Positions 30,277-41,650 are shown, counted from the stretch's first letter. The stretch is 64,000 nt of DNA from Undaria pinnatifida (GCA_012845835.1 JABAKD010000025.1:15539966-15603965), one strand, 5' to 3'. A program made the numbers and translations. Notes: generated by a model from the letters alone, not told the origin.

Positions 30277-31143
30277 ATGTCTTGTCTTGCGAAGTGCATG
30301 CTTGGTACTAACGATGACTCGTGTAATGAGGAACATAGTGATTGCATCGGTGAGAAGTTGATAGCGGACAGTGGTGCATCCCTTCACATGACGTATTTAG
30401 CTGACCTTTTGAGCGATGTAATACTGTGCGATGACAAGGTTAGAATCGGTGACAACCATCTGATCCACGTGGTAGGGTACGGAACGCTGACTGTTGTATT
30501 CCCAGGGGATCTGACTGTCAACCTGTTGGATGTGGCCTACCTGCCGGATATCGCATTCAACTTGTATTCGCTGATGGCTGCACACAAGCAGGGAGTAGCA
30601 CTTACGACTGAGGAGAAATACTTGTGCATTTCTCTTTTCAATGGGAGGTTGAGGTTTGAAGGTGATGGATCCCGTTGCTCCAGTTTTTCTTATAGGACAG
30701 AGCCAGAGGACGGCTATGTGCCGTTCCTCATTGAACCCCCCAACCCTCCCGAGACTTGGCTTGAATATGGTTGCGATCTCCCCCTTGCTTTTCCTGTGCT
30801 TGCACCCGGTAGTACCGCGTCTACTGAGACTAGGGTAGACATCAACGTTTTTCACTGCGTGCAAGGTCACTCGAATGAACTACTGTTCCTAGAGACCACA
30901 AAATCAGTCGGTCTAGAACTGGTAAGAAAATTTAAGCTGTGTACGGGATGCTCTATGGCGAAAGGATACCGCAAGCCTATCCCCAACAGCACTAAATCAC
31001 GCGCGACAGAGAAGTTGGGGAGCGTTTTTGTTGAGCTTAACGGACCTACGAGAACACCTTCCCTGACGGGTGCGCGGTATGTCATGCTTGTGAAGGATGA
31101 CTACTCTCACCAAGCGTGGGTGTACTTTCTGAGGCATAAATGA
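30277..31143 (+). pseudogene. Copia protease, pre-integrase and start of integrase
   Basis: The frame is the same as Gag, beyond the TGA. Protease active site KLIADSGASLHMT (D-S-G). LLDVAYLPDIAFNLYSL follows, typical of copia protease. The pre-integrase zinc region is FHCVQGHSNELLF..CTGCSMAKGYRKP. The integrase opens at FVELNGPTRT, where the first catalytic Asp expected in D-L-x-G-P is Glu. It continues MLVKDDYSHQAWVYFLRHK to a TGA at 31141-31143. Confidence 0.85.
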
Positions 31144-31760
31144 GATTCAGGAGACGCATTTAGCAAGTTTTGGGCTGACGCGCGCGCCGACGGAATACCC
31201 ACTATAGAAAGATATTGTAAGGTCTGACAACGGAGGGGAGTTTTTCCTTGGTGAGTTTGGAGAGGTGTACAAACAGTATTGCATCAAGCAGGAACTCACA
31301 ATGTCGATAGCCCTAAGCAGGACGGTGTAGTAGAAAGAGCGCTGGGTATCATCCAGAACGCGGGACTCGCCCCGTGCATCCAAGCACCGATAATATTTCC
31401 TCACATTCAACTACCGCCGACTAAATCGCTGTAGGCGGAAGCGGTGAACTGGGCTTGTGACGCCCTGAACCACACCGCGACCACTGCAATATCCGGGAAC
31501 CGGTCGCCGCACGAAATGTGGTACAGAACTTGCGCACCTGCATCACCGCACCCGTTCCTTCGCCCCGCGCACTGTCGCTAGAATGCCCATCGAAGTCGCA
31601 TTCCCGTGCCGAAAGCTGCTTTTACCTCAGACCCGGCATCGACCACCCAAGTGACTCCTTGAGGATGCTCACGCGGGCGAACACGGCCGTGGAAACAAGG
31701 GACGTGAACTAGGAGGCAACATTTAGTACAAGAGCGCCGTCACCCCCGCTGCCGGAGATG
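31144..31760 (+). pseudogene. Copia integrase, frameshifted remainder
   Basis: Pieces in different frames: SGDAFSKFWADA (31145), IVRSDNGGEFFLGEFGEVY (second catalytic Asp, 31208), then SPKQDGVVERALGIIQNAG (Glu, 31311) and NWACDALNHTATT..SPHEMWY (31450). The order is right for integrase but at least two frameshifts separate the pieces. Confidence 0.75.
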
Positions 31761-32530
31761 CCGGAGCGGGGAGGGACCGTGGACCTAGAAGAAGCGCCTG
31801 AGCCGGGAGGGACGGATGTCTATGAATCCGCCCCGACGACTCCACTGCCGGTATTGGGGACGAGAATTCCTCACCAACTCCGTGCGGTGTCTCCGATGAC
31901 GCAAGCTGGCCGCGATTCGCAAGCCGAAAGTGCGGAGCTGAACGATTCGTCAACGGTCAGCAGCGAACCGCCCGAAAGCGACACTTCATCTCGAGATGAC
32001 GACGATGCGTCCTCTTCTGACGATGGTGCTCCGACCCCGGCTGCTATCTGGACTGCTGCGCGCCAACTTGGAGCGCACATGTCAGGACCAGGCGATGGTG
32101 AAGATGTTTGGGAAGGAAGAACGAGAGCGCAGATCAGAGCGCTCAACCGGGAAGCGGCAACGGGGATGATCAGTGCGATCGGACCCTGTGAGGGAGGCCG
32201 CCTATTCCAATCGCTACTGGCGGCGCAAGACACAGGCGGTAAACCTACTCTGTTGCCGGATTGCCTCCTCAAGGAGGCGGAACCGGAACTGATGTCTTAC
32301 TCCGCGGCGCGTTCTCCAATCCACTCTGGCGTCTGGGTAGGGGCTGTGCAAGGGGAATTTGATGGATTAGAAGCCCTGACACTTTCATTGAGATTCCCGA
32401 AGTTCCGGCGGGTAGCAATATTGTGGAATCAAAGTGGCACTTGAAGTGGAAGGGCGACGAGCATGGAATGATCGATAGAGCTAAGGCGATACTGGTAGCT
32501 AAGACCTATCGTCAAGTAGAGGGAGTATGA
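31758..32530 (+). pseudogene. Copia integrase-RT linker and RT start
   Basis: An acidic, Ser/Pro-rich linker (SDTSSRDDDDASSSDDGAP), then ALNREAATGMI. In a frame shifted near 32390 it reads EIPEVPAGSNIVESKWHLKW, KGDEHGMIDRAKAILVAK, the start of copia RT. A stop at 32528-32530 follows. Confidence 0.7.
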
Positions 32531-32567
32531 TAAGTTTGCCCCTACGGCGTCAACTACGTCTAACCGC

Positions 32568-33833
32568 ATGGTAGCAGCAATGGCATGCAAACTTGACTTG
32601 GACTTGAGGCACTTGGACTTTGACCAGGCCATTATTCAGTCAGAGGTGGATACCGAATTTTTCTCAAGATTGCCCCCTGGGTGTGGGCTGTTATCGGGTA
32701 AGGTAGTCCGACTCAATAAAGCTTTTTATGGGCTGAAGCAGAGTGGTCGCTGGTGGTATAAGCTACTGTCGTTAACCTTGGTTGAGGGTGGGTTTGAGCA
32801 GTGCTTGGCAGACCCGTGCGTCTTTCGACTGATGGTGCATGACGAGGTTGCAGCGATGCTGGTGGTCCACGTGGACGACATAAAGACCGCAGCCACGAAG
32901 GAAATTACGGAGTCAGCAGTGGCGGATCTCAACAAGAGATTCCCTACGAAACATCTTGGCGAGGTTACGTGGTACATGGGTAGCGAGTACAAGAGAGATC
33001 GTGAGAAGGGGACCTTGGAGATTTCGCAGACTCAGTTTATTCGAAATGTTGTCGAACGTTTTGGAATCACGAAAACCAGTCCCATCCCCGCTTCTCCGTC
33101 ATTGGACCTCAGGCACGTGAGTGGTGAGGACCCTGCGGTGGACGCTAGATACCGCGAAATGGTGGGGAGTCTGATGTGGATTACGAATCAGACGAGGCCG
33201 GACATCGGCAACGCAGTACGGGCGGTTGCGAGGTTTTCACGTGACCCTAAGGAGGTACATGTTAAGGCGGCTAGGAAGATAATCGAGTACCTGAGCGCTA
33301 CGGCTCACTTGGGTCTGACGTTTAGGGAGGACAGTAAACTAGAGGAAGTGCAGTTGGAATACGACTTGGAGACGTACGTGGACGCGGACTACGCCCACAA
33401 GGCCGACGATAGGCGTTCGGTCTTTGGCGTGGCTGTCTGTTGCGGGGGTACACTTTTGTCGTGGTTTTCTAGGACACAGAAGTGCGTCACCCTATCAACC
33501 ACCGAGGCAGAGTACGTAGCCATGACCGACGGGGTGAAGGAAGCCCTATAGGTGAGAGGAGTGTTGGTTTTTTTGATGCCCAGTCTGGGGTCGCCCAGTA
33601 TTGGAGTGTTTGAAGTCAACAAAGGGGCGATAGATTTGGCCAAAACCCCATTGAGCTCATCCAACAGTAAGCATATCGATGTACGGTACCATTTTCAGCG
33701 CGAGTTGGTGGGGACGGGAGACTTGTCGGTTATGTATCTCCGAACGGATGACCAGCATGCGGACATTTTCACGAAGGCTATTGGCAAAGAGAGTTTTGAG
33801 AAACACCGAGATTTTCTGTTTGGAATACAGTAA
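32568..33833 (+). pseudogene. Copia reverse transcriptase and RNase H
   Basis: RT blocks: HLDFDQAIIQSEVD (first Asp; usually DVxxAF), LNKAFYGLKQSGRWWYKLL, VVHVDDIKTAA (HVDD in place of the usual YVDD), LGEVTWYMGSEYKRDREKG, GSLMWITNQTRPDIGNAV. RNase H: ETYVDADYAHKADDRRSVFG, QKCVTLSTTEAEYVAMTDG, then a TAG (33549-33551), and in the same frame VFEVNKGAIDLAKTPLSSSN, SKHIDVRYHF, DDQHADIFTKAI. Only one stop interrupts an otherwise complete RT-RNase H, so decay here is mild. Confidence 0.9.
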
Positions 33834-33901
33834 TTTGTTGTTTGCGGATGGTGTTTGTTTGTGTTTTCGAGGCTTGTCAGTGGATCCAGCGCCAGAGAGG
33901 G

Positions 33902-34298
33902 TGTTCGATATAGCTTGTCTCAACGAACAGCTGAGCAATAAGTTACGGTTGCATACCGGTTAGCAATAAGTTACGGTTACATACGTTGTGTCACGGAGGT
34001 AAGTTACAGGGATCGTCTCGTGGTATCACCCACGAGCAGTCCCACGGGTATGTACGAGTAGGCACTATGTGAGGAGGTTTAGGTATTCGACTACGAGCGG
34101 TTGTTACTGGGCTGTGGAGAGTTGGCCCACATGACCGACTCCACCTTCCCCCCTGCATTCGTCTACCCCTTTCCGGGCCGACATAATATAGACATCATAA
34201 ACTATCTTCAACACACTGCGTGTTGCAGTGCCTCGCTCACAGCCTAGTGTGGCTGTTGGGAGCTTATCCATCAATCGCATATCAGCGCTAATTGAACA
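33902..34298 (+). repeat. Copia 3' LTR with internal duplication
   Basis: 397 bp. It is longer than the 5' LTR because AGCAATAAGTTACGGTTRCA occurs twice (33934 and 33964). It otherwise matches the 5' LTR with scattered differences. Confidence 0.88.
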
Positions 34299-35131
34299 GG
34301 TTTTAGTAACCTCCCCCGCTCTGTCTGGTTCCTTGAAGACTGAATTTCTTGTGTAGATCCATGCTACGGTAGAGGTATTTATAAGTTTTTTTCTAGAGTA
34401 CACCTCTTCCCTTGAAGAGGTCAAAGCCTCTGCAAAGAAACGTTTTTTTTGTTGGGGGGGGGTAGGGGAGGGATACCTGATGCACAGGTTCATGGCCTAC
34501 TTGGAACCTTGTATGCTTTGCCCACGAAACGAAACATGATGTACAACCTATGAAAACGTCAAAAAAAAATGGAATCGGGGTTTAGGCAGCCTCGCACTGG
34601 GTCATTCAGCGTTCTGCGCTATTTCACGGGTGCCGTGCTCCACACTGAAGCTTTAGAATGACACACCACGCACCCAAGGACGCCGCCGATCCATCGCATA
34701 CTCTGATCTGTAGCTCGTGTGGGCTTTTTTGTCATGTTAGAAGTTGAGAAACCCGGTGTGCCGTGGCCATGAAGTTTATCGTTGTCGCAGTTGCTAGGCG
34801 TGATCCCAGAAGTCGTGCCGCCACGTTAGGCATTCTTTAAAGCCACTGTCGCGGTAGAAAGTGCTGCTGATGATAAAAACATCGGAGGTTCGGGGTGTTC
34901 TATTGCTTACAACGAAAAAATGCATTGCAGGGTGTGGTAGAATTGATGAGTCACGTCACCGGCGCCGGTCTCGATGGGAACCTGAGCCTTAAAAACAACG
35001 AAATGTGGATAAAAAACACTTCGTTTGTAGGTAGTGGGGTAGAGCTGTGAGAAATTACCCATCATAGCAATAATAGCACCAAGGCCCCATACTTTAAGGA
35101 TGTTAAGGATGCGTACGACGATTGCCGTGGA
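34299..35131. other. No gene recognised
   Basis: An element-end-like CATGCTACGGTAGAGGT near 34363 and a short palindrome CCTCTTCCCTTGAAGAGG near 34405 are visible. The rest shows no domain or repeat I can place. Confidence 0.45.
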
Positions 35132-35417
35132 GACTGATTCTACTATATTTCCCCCCCAAAACCAGCGATTTTCTCTGACGAACGCCTCATGGCTGCTCGA
35201 CATAAGGAAGGATACTATTATATTAATACTGAAAATATAAGTAACCATATAATAATCCAATTTATTTTGTGAAATGGTCGAACGATCGACGACGTCGGGA
35301 TGTCGAGCGACACGGCGCACCGTATTTCAGGAGGTGCGAAAGGCGGCTGGTTTTGAAACCGGGGATTTCGTTCAAGAATAGTTGGAGGGTCTACCATCAT
35401 ACCATGCCATAGAACGA
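35132..35417 (+). mobile_element. MITE-like element, family D
   Basis: Left end ACTGATTCTACTATATTTCC; interior GCGATTTTCTCTGACGAACG, CCTCATGGCTGCTCGACAT and GACGTCGGGATGTCGAGCG; right end worn near TAGAACGACTC. It aligns with the copies at 4777 and 7460. Confidence 0.6.
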
Positions 35418-35527
35418 CTCTGGAGTAAGATGGTACTCGCGTACGTCCGAGAACTTCATTATTATTATCCTGTGGCATATGCCAGGTAGAAGTAGTAGTG
35501 GAATATCGTTCTTGTGACCGATATTCT

Positions 35528-35796
35528 GACCGAGGCTACGGTAGGGTGGGTACCCCTATTTTCACTGGTGTGTTTGAGCCACTCGCACGAGTGGCTCTGT
35601 ACCTCACAGATGAAGATGGTTTAGGCACTTGTTTCGGCGCAGCTTAGATCACCTTTGCATTGCGAATTAATTTCGACAATGTAAAACGTGAAGAATACGT
35701 AAATTCGCATAGGAACAAAGGGGTTACTCGCGCGAGTGACCCCTGGCCACAGAAATAAAAGGCCCAAAAGGGGACCCCCCTATCGTAGCCTGGGTC
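35528..35796 (+). mobile_element. MITE-like element, family A, 269 bp
   Basis: Terminal inverted repeats GACCGAGGCTACGGTAGGG and CCCCTATCGTAGCCTGGGTC. It contains two palindromes, GAGCCACTCGCACGAGTGGC(TC) near 35575 and GGGTTACTCGCGCGAGTGAC near 35730. It is almost the same as the copy at 53227, with the same length. Confidence 0.85.
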
Positions 35797-38261
35797 TTCT
35801 GATACGTGAGTTCTTTGGGAAAGGCCATCCAGTGGCGATGATACAAGTGCTGATGCAACATCAGTTACATATGATACTAGTTTGTGGTATTGTATCAAAG
35901 GAAGAGCACGAGCAGGAACGTTTGTGTTGGTGTCCAACATATACAATAAAAACTATAATACACTCCAGCTGTGAGATCGAAGATTTTGTCGAAACTCATT
36001 TTTGCCAAGCTGTGTCTGATACTCCGATTGCGCGCGTATGACTGTGTGTGTTCTCATCAAGGATATAGCTCGGCGAATCCCCTTGGAACTACAGTGTAGC
36101 TTATGGAGATCAACGGGGTGATGTTTAGTCAGTCTGTGCGCGGAAACTATACAGCCTGTTTTTAAGGGAGACAAAATCTGGCAGCTGTGGAAGGAACTGC
36201 ATCAGTGTATTAAGTGTATTCTGTACGTCGTACACCCAATGAGGAGAGGGCGGAGTGTTTGAAGGGGTGGGGGGGGGTTGCGGGAGAGGAAGGGGATTTC
36301 CAACAGCTTTAGGTCGCATAGATGTATGGGCTTGCTCTGCGCCGTGGTGCCAGGTCTAGTCGGTGGTGCGGGTGGTGGGGAAGGAAAAAGGCGTTGGGAC
36401 GGAGCGGGGGGGGGCATTGGACTAAGGCATGGATTGCTAGAAGTACAATGAAGTGTTATCAACTGCCTGGTATTATTTATTTCTGTGTCTAGCATGCTTA
36501 GATTTTAGGTGGGGCGTTTGAAGCAGAGAGAGCGGTGGGAAATGGGGGGGGGGGGGGGGGGGGGGGGATAATTAGAGCTATGGCATGGATGATGGCTAGA
36601 TAGATTTTGAGGTGATATCAGCTGCCTGGTAGAGTTTTGTATTCCGGGAGATTTGATTTTGGGAGGGCGTTTGAACAAAACGGATCAGGGGGGAGGGGGG
36701 CGGACTTGCGGGACATCCCAATATGTGTGCCGAAATTGAAATCCTTCAAGGGGACAAATCTGACAGTTGTAGAAGGAAGGTATGATGAGGATATATCATC
36801 TGCCTGGTATTGTTATTTTTTCTAGCAGATTTGATGTAGGGTGTGGTGTACAAAACAATTATTAGGTGTGGTATACATTATGGTATAGCTGCGTGGTGTG
36901 TAGTTGTACATGAGTCGCAAGATATAACATCTCAATCGATAGGTGTAACCACGTTGTTACAATGATGTTGCCGTGCCGATGTGGGGCTCTGAGGTCGCTA
37001 ATTATGAGAGAGAGATACATATAGCAAAATACAACAAACGAGGTGATGCGGCTATGCAGTGTCACCACCATTCATTGTGCACGAGGGAGAGAAGTGCAAC
37101 TTGCCAGTGTTTTTAAACGAACGCTTGATGCATCCGCGCTCAATAGCGTTACTTTGGCAGGTATACTTCGTTTGGCAGAGAGGTTGGGAGGCGGCCATTA
37201 ATAATACATAAGATAACAGCGAATCCGCGCTTAAGAATTTTCATCCTATCTATATGCTGGTGCTATTGGTGAGGTAAGCCAATGCCGATAAAACGGCATA
37301 CGAGCATCCGTGGGTTTTATGGAATGCACGTGGAGGTGGAAATTTGACTCGGGACGGGTGACCCCGTAATTCCACTTAACTCCTTACTTCCCCCCTTTCC
37401 ACTTTGTTTCTACTGCCCTCTACCCACCGCCGTCTCCTGAGGAGTCAATTATAACCCCACACCTTTCCACGGCTTCTGGCCGCGCCCATGGCGGTGCTGA
37501 GTATCTTCCGTCTACGCTTGAGATTCGCCCTCGGTATTACCAATTAGGAGCTGGATCATTAAAAACAAAAAAAAATGCTCGTTCTCATACATGCTCATCA
37601 TCGTAACGTACAGCAGCGAGCAAAAACAAATACTTTGGCCAAAGTGGTGTAAAAATGAGAAGATCCAACTACTTGGAACCACACTTTCAAGCGTTAGCGA
37701 CACGTTCGCGATGCCTACAGGTCACAAAGATGCTCCTGCTTTGCCAAACTGCAGTGACAACACCGAAGATCTCATCGCAGGATGAGTATGGCAGGTGGGG
37801 TATATCTCCTCAGTATCAGGTGTGTGAGAAATTTGATTTGGTGTTTTCAAGCAAGCGGTTGCGTTGACATTTACTACCTGGCTTGATGTAAAGAAGGGAC
37901 ACCACTCAGCGATCATCTACTACACGCTGCTAGGGCATATTTTCACGAGCACCACTCACTAACAAGAGCACCAGACATAGACGGGACATCTTCAGGATCA
38001 CAACATCTTCGACCACAGTGGGGAAAAAACAGAGCGTATAATTGTACTCTAGATATTAATAATGTGAAAAAGAAGTACAGACAGTTATGTTGACACTGCG
38101 GTACACCACAATACCAACCTATTGCGGAGGGTATTTCGTGCCTCTGGCCGTCTGCATGATCGCCGTACAAGCTCTACCGAACGCAGTAGCAAATGGCTAC
38201 TCAAGTAAAGTCACCCTCGCGTTCAATTGTGGTGACATTGCATGCACACGTCACCTCGCTT

Positions 38262-38510
38262 GGAGTCATCCCACGGTAGGGGTTGCACGTTTTGCGCCAA
38301 AACGTCCCTGGGTGATTGAGTTCCTCATGTGAGGAACTGCCAGCCAACGAAGTAATTTCACGAGTACATTTTATTTTTGGACTAAGGCATAGAAGCTTGG
38401 TCGGGTTGTGCGGTCGAATGCCTTCAAAGTCTTTTTTCGAGCGAGATATTGAGTTCCTCATGTGAAGAGCCAAGGGACTTCCTGCTGCAACCCTACCGTG
38501 AGATGGCTCT
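38262..38510 (+). mobile_element. MITE-like element, family C, inserted in E3
   Basis: The ends GAGTCATCCCACGGTAGGGG and CAACCCTACCGTGAGATGGC form an inverted repeat of about 24 bp. Interior palindrome GAGTTCCTCATGTGAGGAAC. The flanking E3 sequence (CACCTCGCT | TTATTGTATTTG) is continuous in E4 and in a second E3 sub-repeat (CACCTCGCCTGATGTATTTG at 38876 and 49882), so the insertion postdates E3. Confidence 0.8.
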
Positions 38511-39193
38511 TTATTGTATTTGTAAGATGTATCTCTTCTTAGAATTGGCGACCTCAGAGCCCCACGTCGGCACGGTAAAAATCATGGGCGTAACATCGTA
38601 TATTAGAAACAAAAATAATAATGTGAAGAGGAGGTACAGACAGATATGTTAACATTCATTGCGGTAAACCACACTAACTACTACCAACTTATTACGTAGT
38701 GTATACCGTACATACCGTCAGGAATGATCGCCTCCCAACCTATGCCAGGCAAAGTATGACTAACGAAGTAACGTAATTGAGCGCGTTACACTAAGCGTTC
38801 CTTTCAAAACACGAACGAATCGCATTTATTTCTCCCTTTCGTTCTCCATGGCGGTGACATTGCATGAACACATCACCTCGCCTGATGTATTTGGCAACAT
38901 GTATATCTTTCTTATAATTAGCGATGTCAGAAAATAATGGTAACTATAGACTATGATCGTACCTATCGATTGAAGTATTCTATCTTTCGATCCATGTACA
39001 ATAACAAGTTAGTCTATGAAGCTTTTAACACGTTGTTTACTACACGTAAAAACAGCGTTGCATACTACATGTGACATCAAACCTTCTAGAATTATAAACA
39101 TTAACAGGCGGGTGATATAAAGGGGTGTCTTCTTGCTGCAACCGTGACTTTCGTCCCCTTTAAGGGCTTAGAGTTCCCGCGCACATATTGAAA

Positions 39194-39221
39194 TGCCCCC
39201 CCCCCCCCCCCCCCCCCCGGA
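39194..39221. repeat. Poly-C tract in the E3 right arm
   Basis: An uninterrupted C run of more than 20 bp. Its inverted counterpart is the G run at about 36543-36568. Similar shorter runs recur at 39354-39370 and 39728-39737. Confidence 0.9.
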
Positions 39222-40701
39222 TCCCTCTTGTACAAACGCCCCACCTAAAATCAAAATCTACCAGACATAGTAAACACTACCAGCCAGCTGATATCACCTC
39301 GATATACGTCGAGCCATCCATGCCGTAGCTCCAACATATCCCCCCCCCTACTCACCCCCCCCCCCCCCCACCTTTTGTTCCCCGCCTAGTTCGTTCAAAC
39401 GCCCCACTTACAATCGAAATCAACCAGCAGAGTAATAAACACTTCTACGCAATTGATATCACGTCATTATCTTTCTAGCCATCTATGACGTAGCTTTCAT
39501 GCACCCCCCCCCTCCCCCCACTCCAACGCCCCCTCCTTCCCCAAACCCCACACGATCGCCTAGACCCACCACCGCAGGTATAGCAAGCCCATACATATAT
39601 GATTAATACGCGCGATTGGAGTATCACACACAATGTTGCCAAGATGAGGTTCGACCAAGCCCTTGATCTCATATCTGGAGTGTAGTTTAATATATGATAT
39701 GTGACCTACTCCTCTTAAAAACCCTCCCCCCCCCCCGCGCCGTTTTGTTTTTTTTACTTGCTCTCTGTTGCTCGAACGCCCCACCTAAAATTAAAATCCG
39801 CCACAGTAATGAACACTTCCACGCCCTGGATATCACCTCATTATCTTTTTCGAGCCGTCCATGCCGCTGCTGCAATTCCCACTGCCCCCCGCCCCCAACG
39901 CCCCCTCCTTCCCCACCACCCGTAAAATCGCCTATACCTAGCACCACGCGTATAGCAAACCCCTACATCTATGCGACCTAAAGCCCTCCCACTCCCCCCT
40001 CCCCCCACACACCTCCCCCCCCCGTCCCACACAAGAACGATTTATAGTGTCCACGCACAAATTGAGCTGATTCACCTGTATCCACCCCCCTTCGTCCCCC
40101 CCGCCCCCCTTTTGATCAAACTCAGGCCCCCACGTCCTTAAACCATCCGCCCTCCCCTCACCGGTTATTCGACTTACAGGATTCACTTGATAAACGGATG
40201 CATTTCCTTCCACAGCAGTCAGATTTTGTCCCCCTGAGAAACGGGTTTTATAATTTCCGCGCACAGACTGCCTAACATCACCCTGTTGACCCTGATGGCT
40301 ACGCTGCGATTGCAAGGGGAGTCGCCGACCTATATCCTTAATAAGGACACACAACCCATAATACGCGCGATCGGAGTATCACACACAGCTTGCAAAGAGA
40401 AGTTCGACAAAATATTCGATTTCACAGCTGGATTGTATTTTCATTTTTATAATAAATGTGATTATATTGCCGCGGAGCCGGAGTAATGACAGAACTCCAG
40501 CAAACCGTACATAATTTTAACAATGAATGAAGCACAGGTGGTTCCAGATCTGTATTTTGGCGTACAATCACTTATGTTTCTATTTTCATTGTTAGGAAGA
40601 GACGAATTCCGATTATTATATATTTCGGATCATTCTACGGCTCAAGCATCTTCACGTGACCACGAACTTCTGAACTTTGACAAGAGTTAATACTCCGGAG
40701 T

Positions 40702-41030
40702 ATAAGACAACGACAGCAACAGCAACAACAAACACAACACCAACACCAACAACAACAACAACAGCAATCACAACAACACCAACACCACCAACAACAACAG
40801 CAATCACAACAACAACACCACACCGACAACAACACCAACAACAACAACAACAACACCACCAACAACAACAGCAACAACAGCAACAACAACAACAGTAACA
40901 ACAACAAATACAACTACTACTCTTACTACTACTACTGCTACTTCTACTACTACTACTACTACTACTACTACCACTACTACTACTACTACTACTACTTCTA
41001 CTACTACTACTACAACAACAACATTTCAAC
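40702..41030. repeat. Compound (CAA)n / (CTA)n microsatellite
   Basis: About 200 bp of CAA/CAG/CCA-type triplets followed by about 110 bp of CTA triplets and a short CAA end. The long Gln/Thr or Cys-rich reading frames here are repeat artefacts. Confidence 0.95.
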
Positions 41031-41041
41031 ACAACAACTAC

Positions 41042-41365
41042 CGGTCGCGCCGGTGGCGTATGGTATCAGGATATTTTGAAGCCAGTTTAGTGAGTTCGAA
41101 TCCTCCCTAGTGCACACTCGTTTATATTGATTGATAGGGACTTTTCTTGTGCGCAAATTGACTTGCTGAAAATGCGAGAGCGTGAGTCAGCAACCCTCGA
41201 TGAAAACCCGACACGCAGTGGAATTGCTGAACACCACGCGCGAAAACAAATGATGGCAAGAACGTGGGGGGGGGAAAGGGACGACACCTGCGACCACGGC
41301 TTGTCCACAACCTGGAAAGTAGAAGTGTGGAAATAATGGGGTAGTAAGGACTGGAAATTACACGC
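41042..41365 (+). mobile_element. tRNA-derived SINE (family F), clearest copy
   Basis: It begins CCGGTCGCGCCGGTGGCGTA. The box-A-like GGTGGCGTATGGTATCAGGA is at 41052-41071 and a perfect box B GTTCGAATCC at 41094-41103. The body (GTGCGCAAATTGACTTGCTG, GTCAGCAACCCTCGATG, GGGACGACACCTGCGACC, CACGGCTTGTCCA) is shared with 58279 (same strand) and, inverted, 6585, 7845 and 46865. It directly follows the microsatellite. Confidence 0.8.
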
Positions 41366-41431
41366 TTATTAAAATTTTAAAACGATATGGTTGAAGTTCC
41401 GACTAATGGTTTTGAATAAAAAAGACCCGTC

Positions 41432-41650
41432 ATGTTGAAAATATTTCAGACAACAAGCAAGTGCTCCACCAGGTATCTCTACAATGAAGGAGGGCGAAAG
41501 GCTGCTCAGAAGGCTGGCAGATGGTTTCGAAGAATAGAGGAGGGAGCCGAGTTGTTCATGCGGAATTGGCATGAAACGCACAGACGCAAAGCTGCAGAGC
41601 GACGCGCAGAGACTGCGGCAGCGCCATCCACCGTTGGCATCTCTTAGCGG
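41432..41650 (+). pseudogene. LINE reverse transcriptase C-terminal fragment
   Basis: The frame reads RKAAQKAGRWFRRIEEGAEL followed by FMRNWHETHRRKAAERRAE and ends at 41647. The nucleotide sequence is homologous to 55740-55890 on the other strand, which lies directly downstream of recognisable LINE RT blocks. It is therefore the 3' end of the same LINE family; everything upstream is missing. A G-rich tract follows (41650-41740). Confidence 0.65.

Larger units (their letters stand above)
28575..34298 (+). mobile_element. Ty1/copia retrotransposon, full length, decayed
   Basis: LTRs at 28575-28948 and 33902-34298 share TGTTCGATATAG starts and AACA ends. GGTT(T) flanks both sides (28571-28575 and 34299-34303), consistent with a target duplication. 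Inside, Gag, protease, integrase, RT and RNase H follow in copia order (integrase before RT). A purine tract CCAGAGAGGG precedes the 3' LTR. Gag and the first part of pol are in one frame separated by a TGA. RT/RNase H lies in another frame. At least four in-frame stops and several frameshifts mean this copy is dead, and the LTRs differ at several sites and by an indel. Confidence 0.9.
35946..40453. mobile_element. Large fold-back element E3, about 4.5 kb
   Basis: The left arm starts ATAATACACTCCAGCTGTGA and runs through modules ending in G-rich tracts (to about 36700). The right arm (about 39150-40453) is its inverted counterpart with C-rich tracts, ending GGATTGTATTTTCATTTTTA. Between the arms, about 36850-39150, is an AT-balanced interior without a long open frame. 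Blocks of it (37800-38040, 38085-38260, 38510-38700, 38860-38960) are also in E4 at 49020-50460. No transposase was found, so I read it as non-autonomous. The mechanism and superfamily are unknown to me. Confidence 0.7.

Noticed and set aside
40635-41032. Long Cys-, Leu-, Ser- or Gln/Thr-rich frames on both strands
   Set aside because: They are trinucleotide microsatellite translations in all frames.
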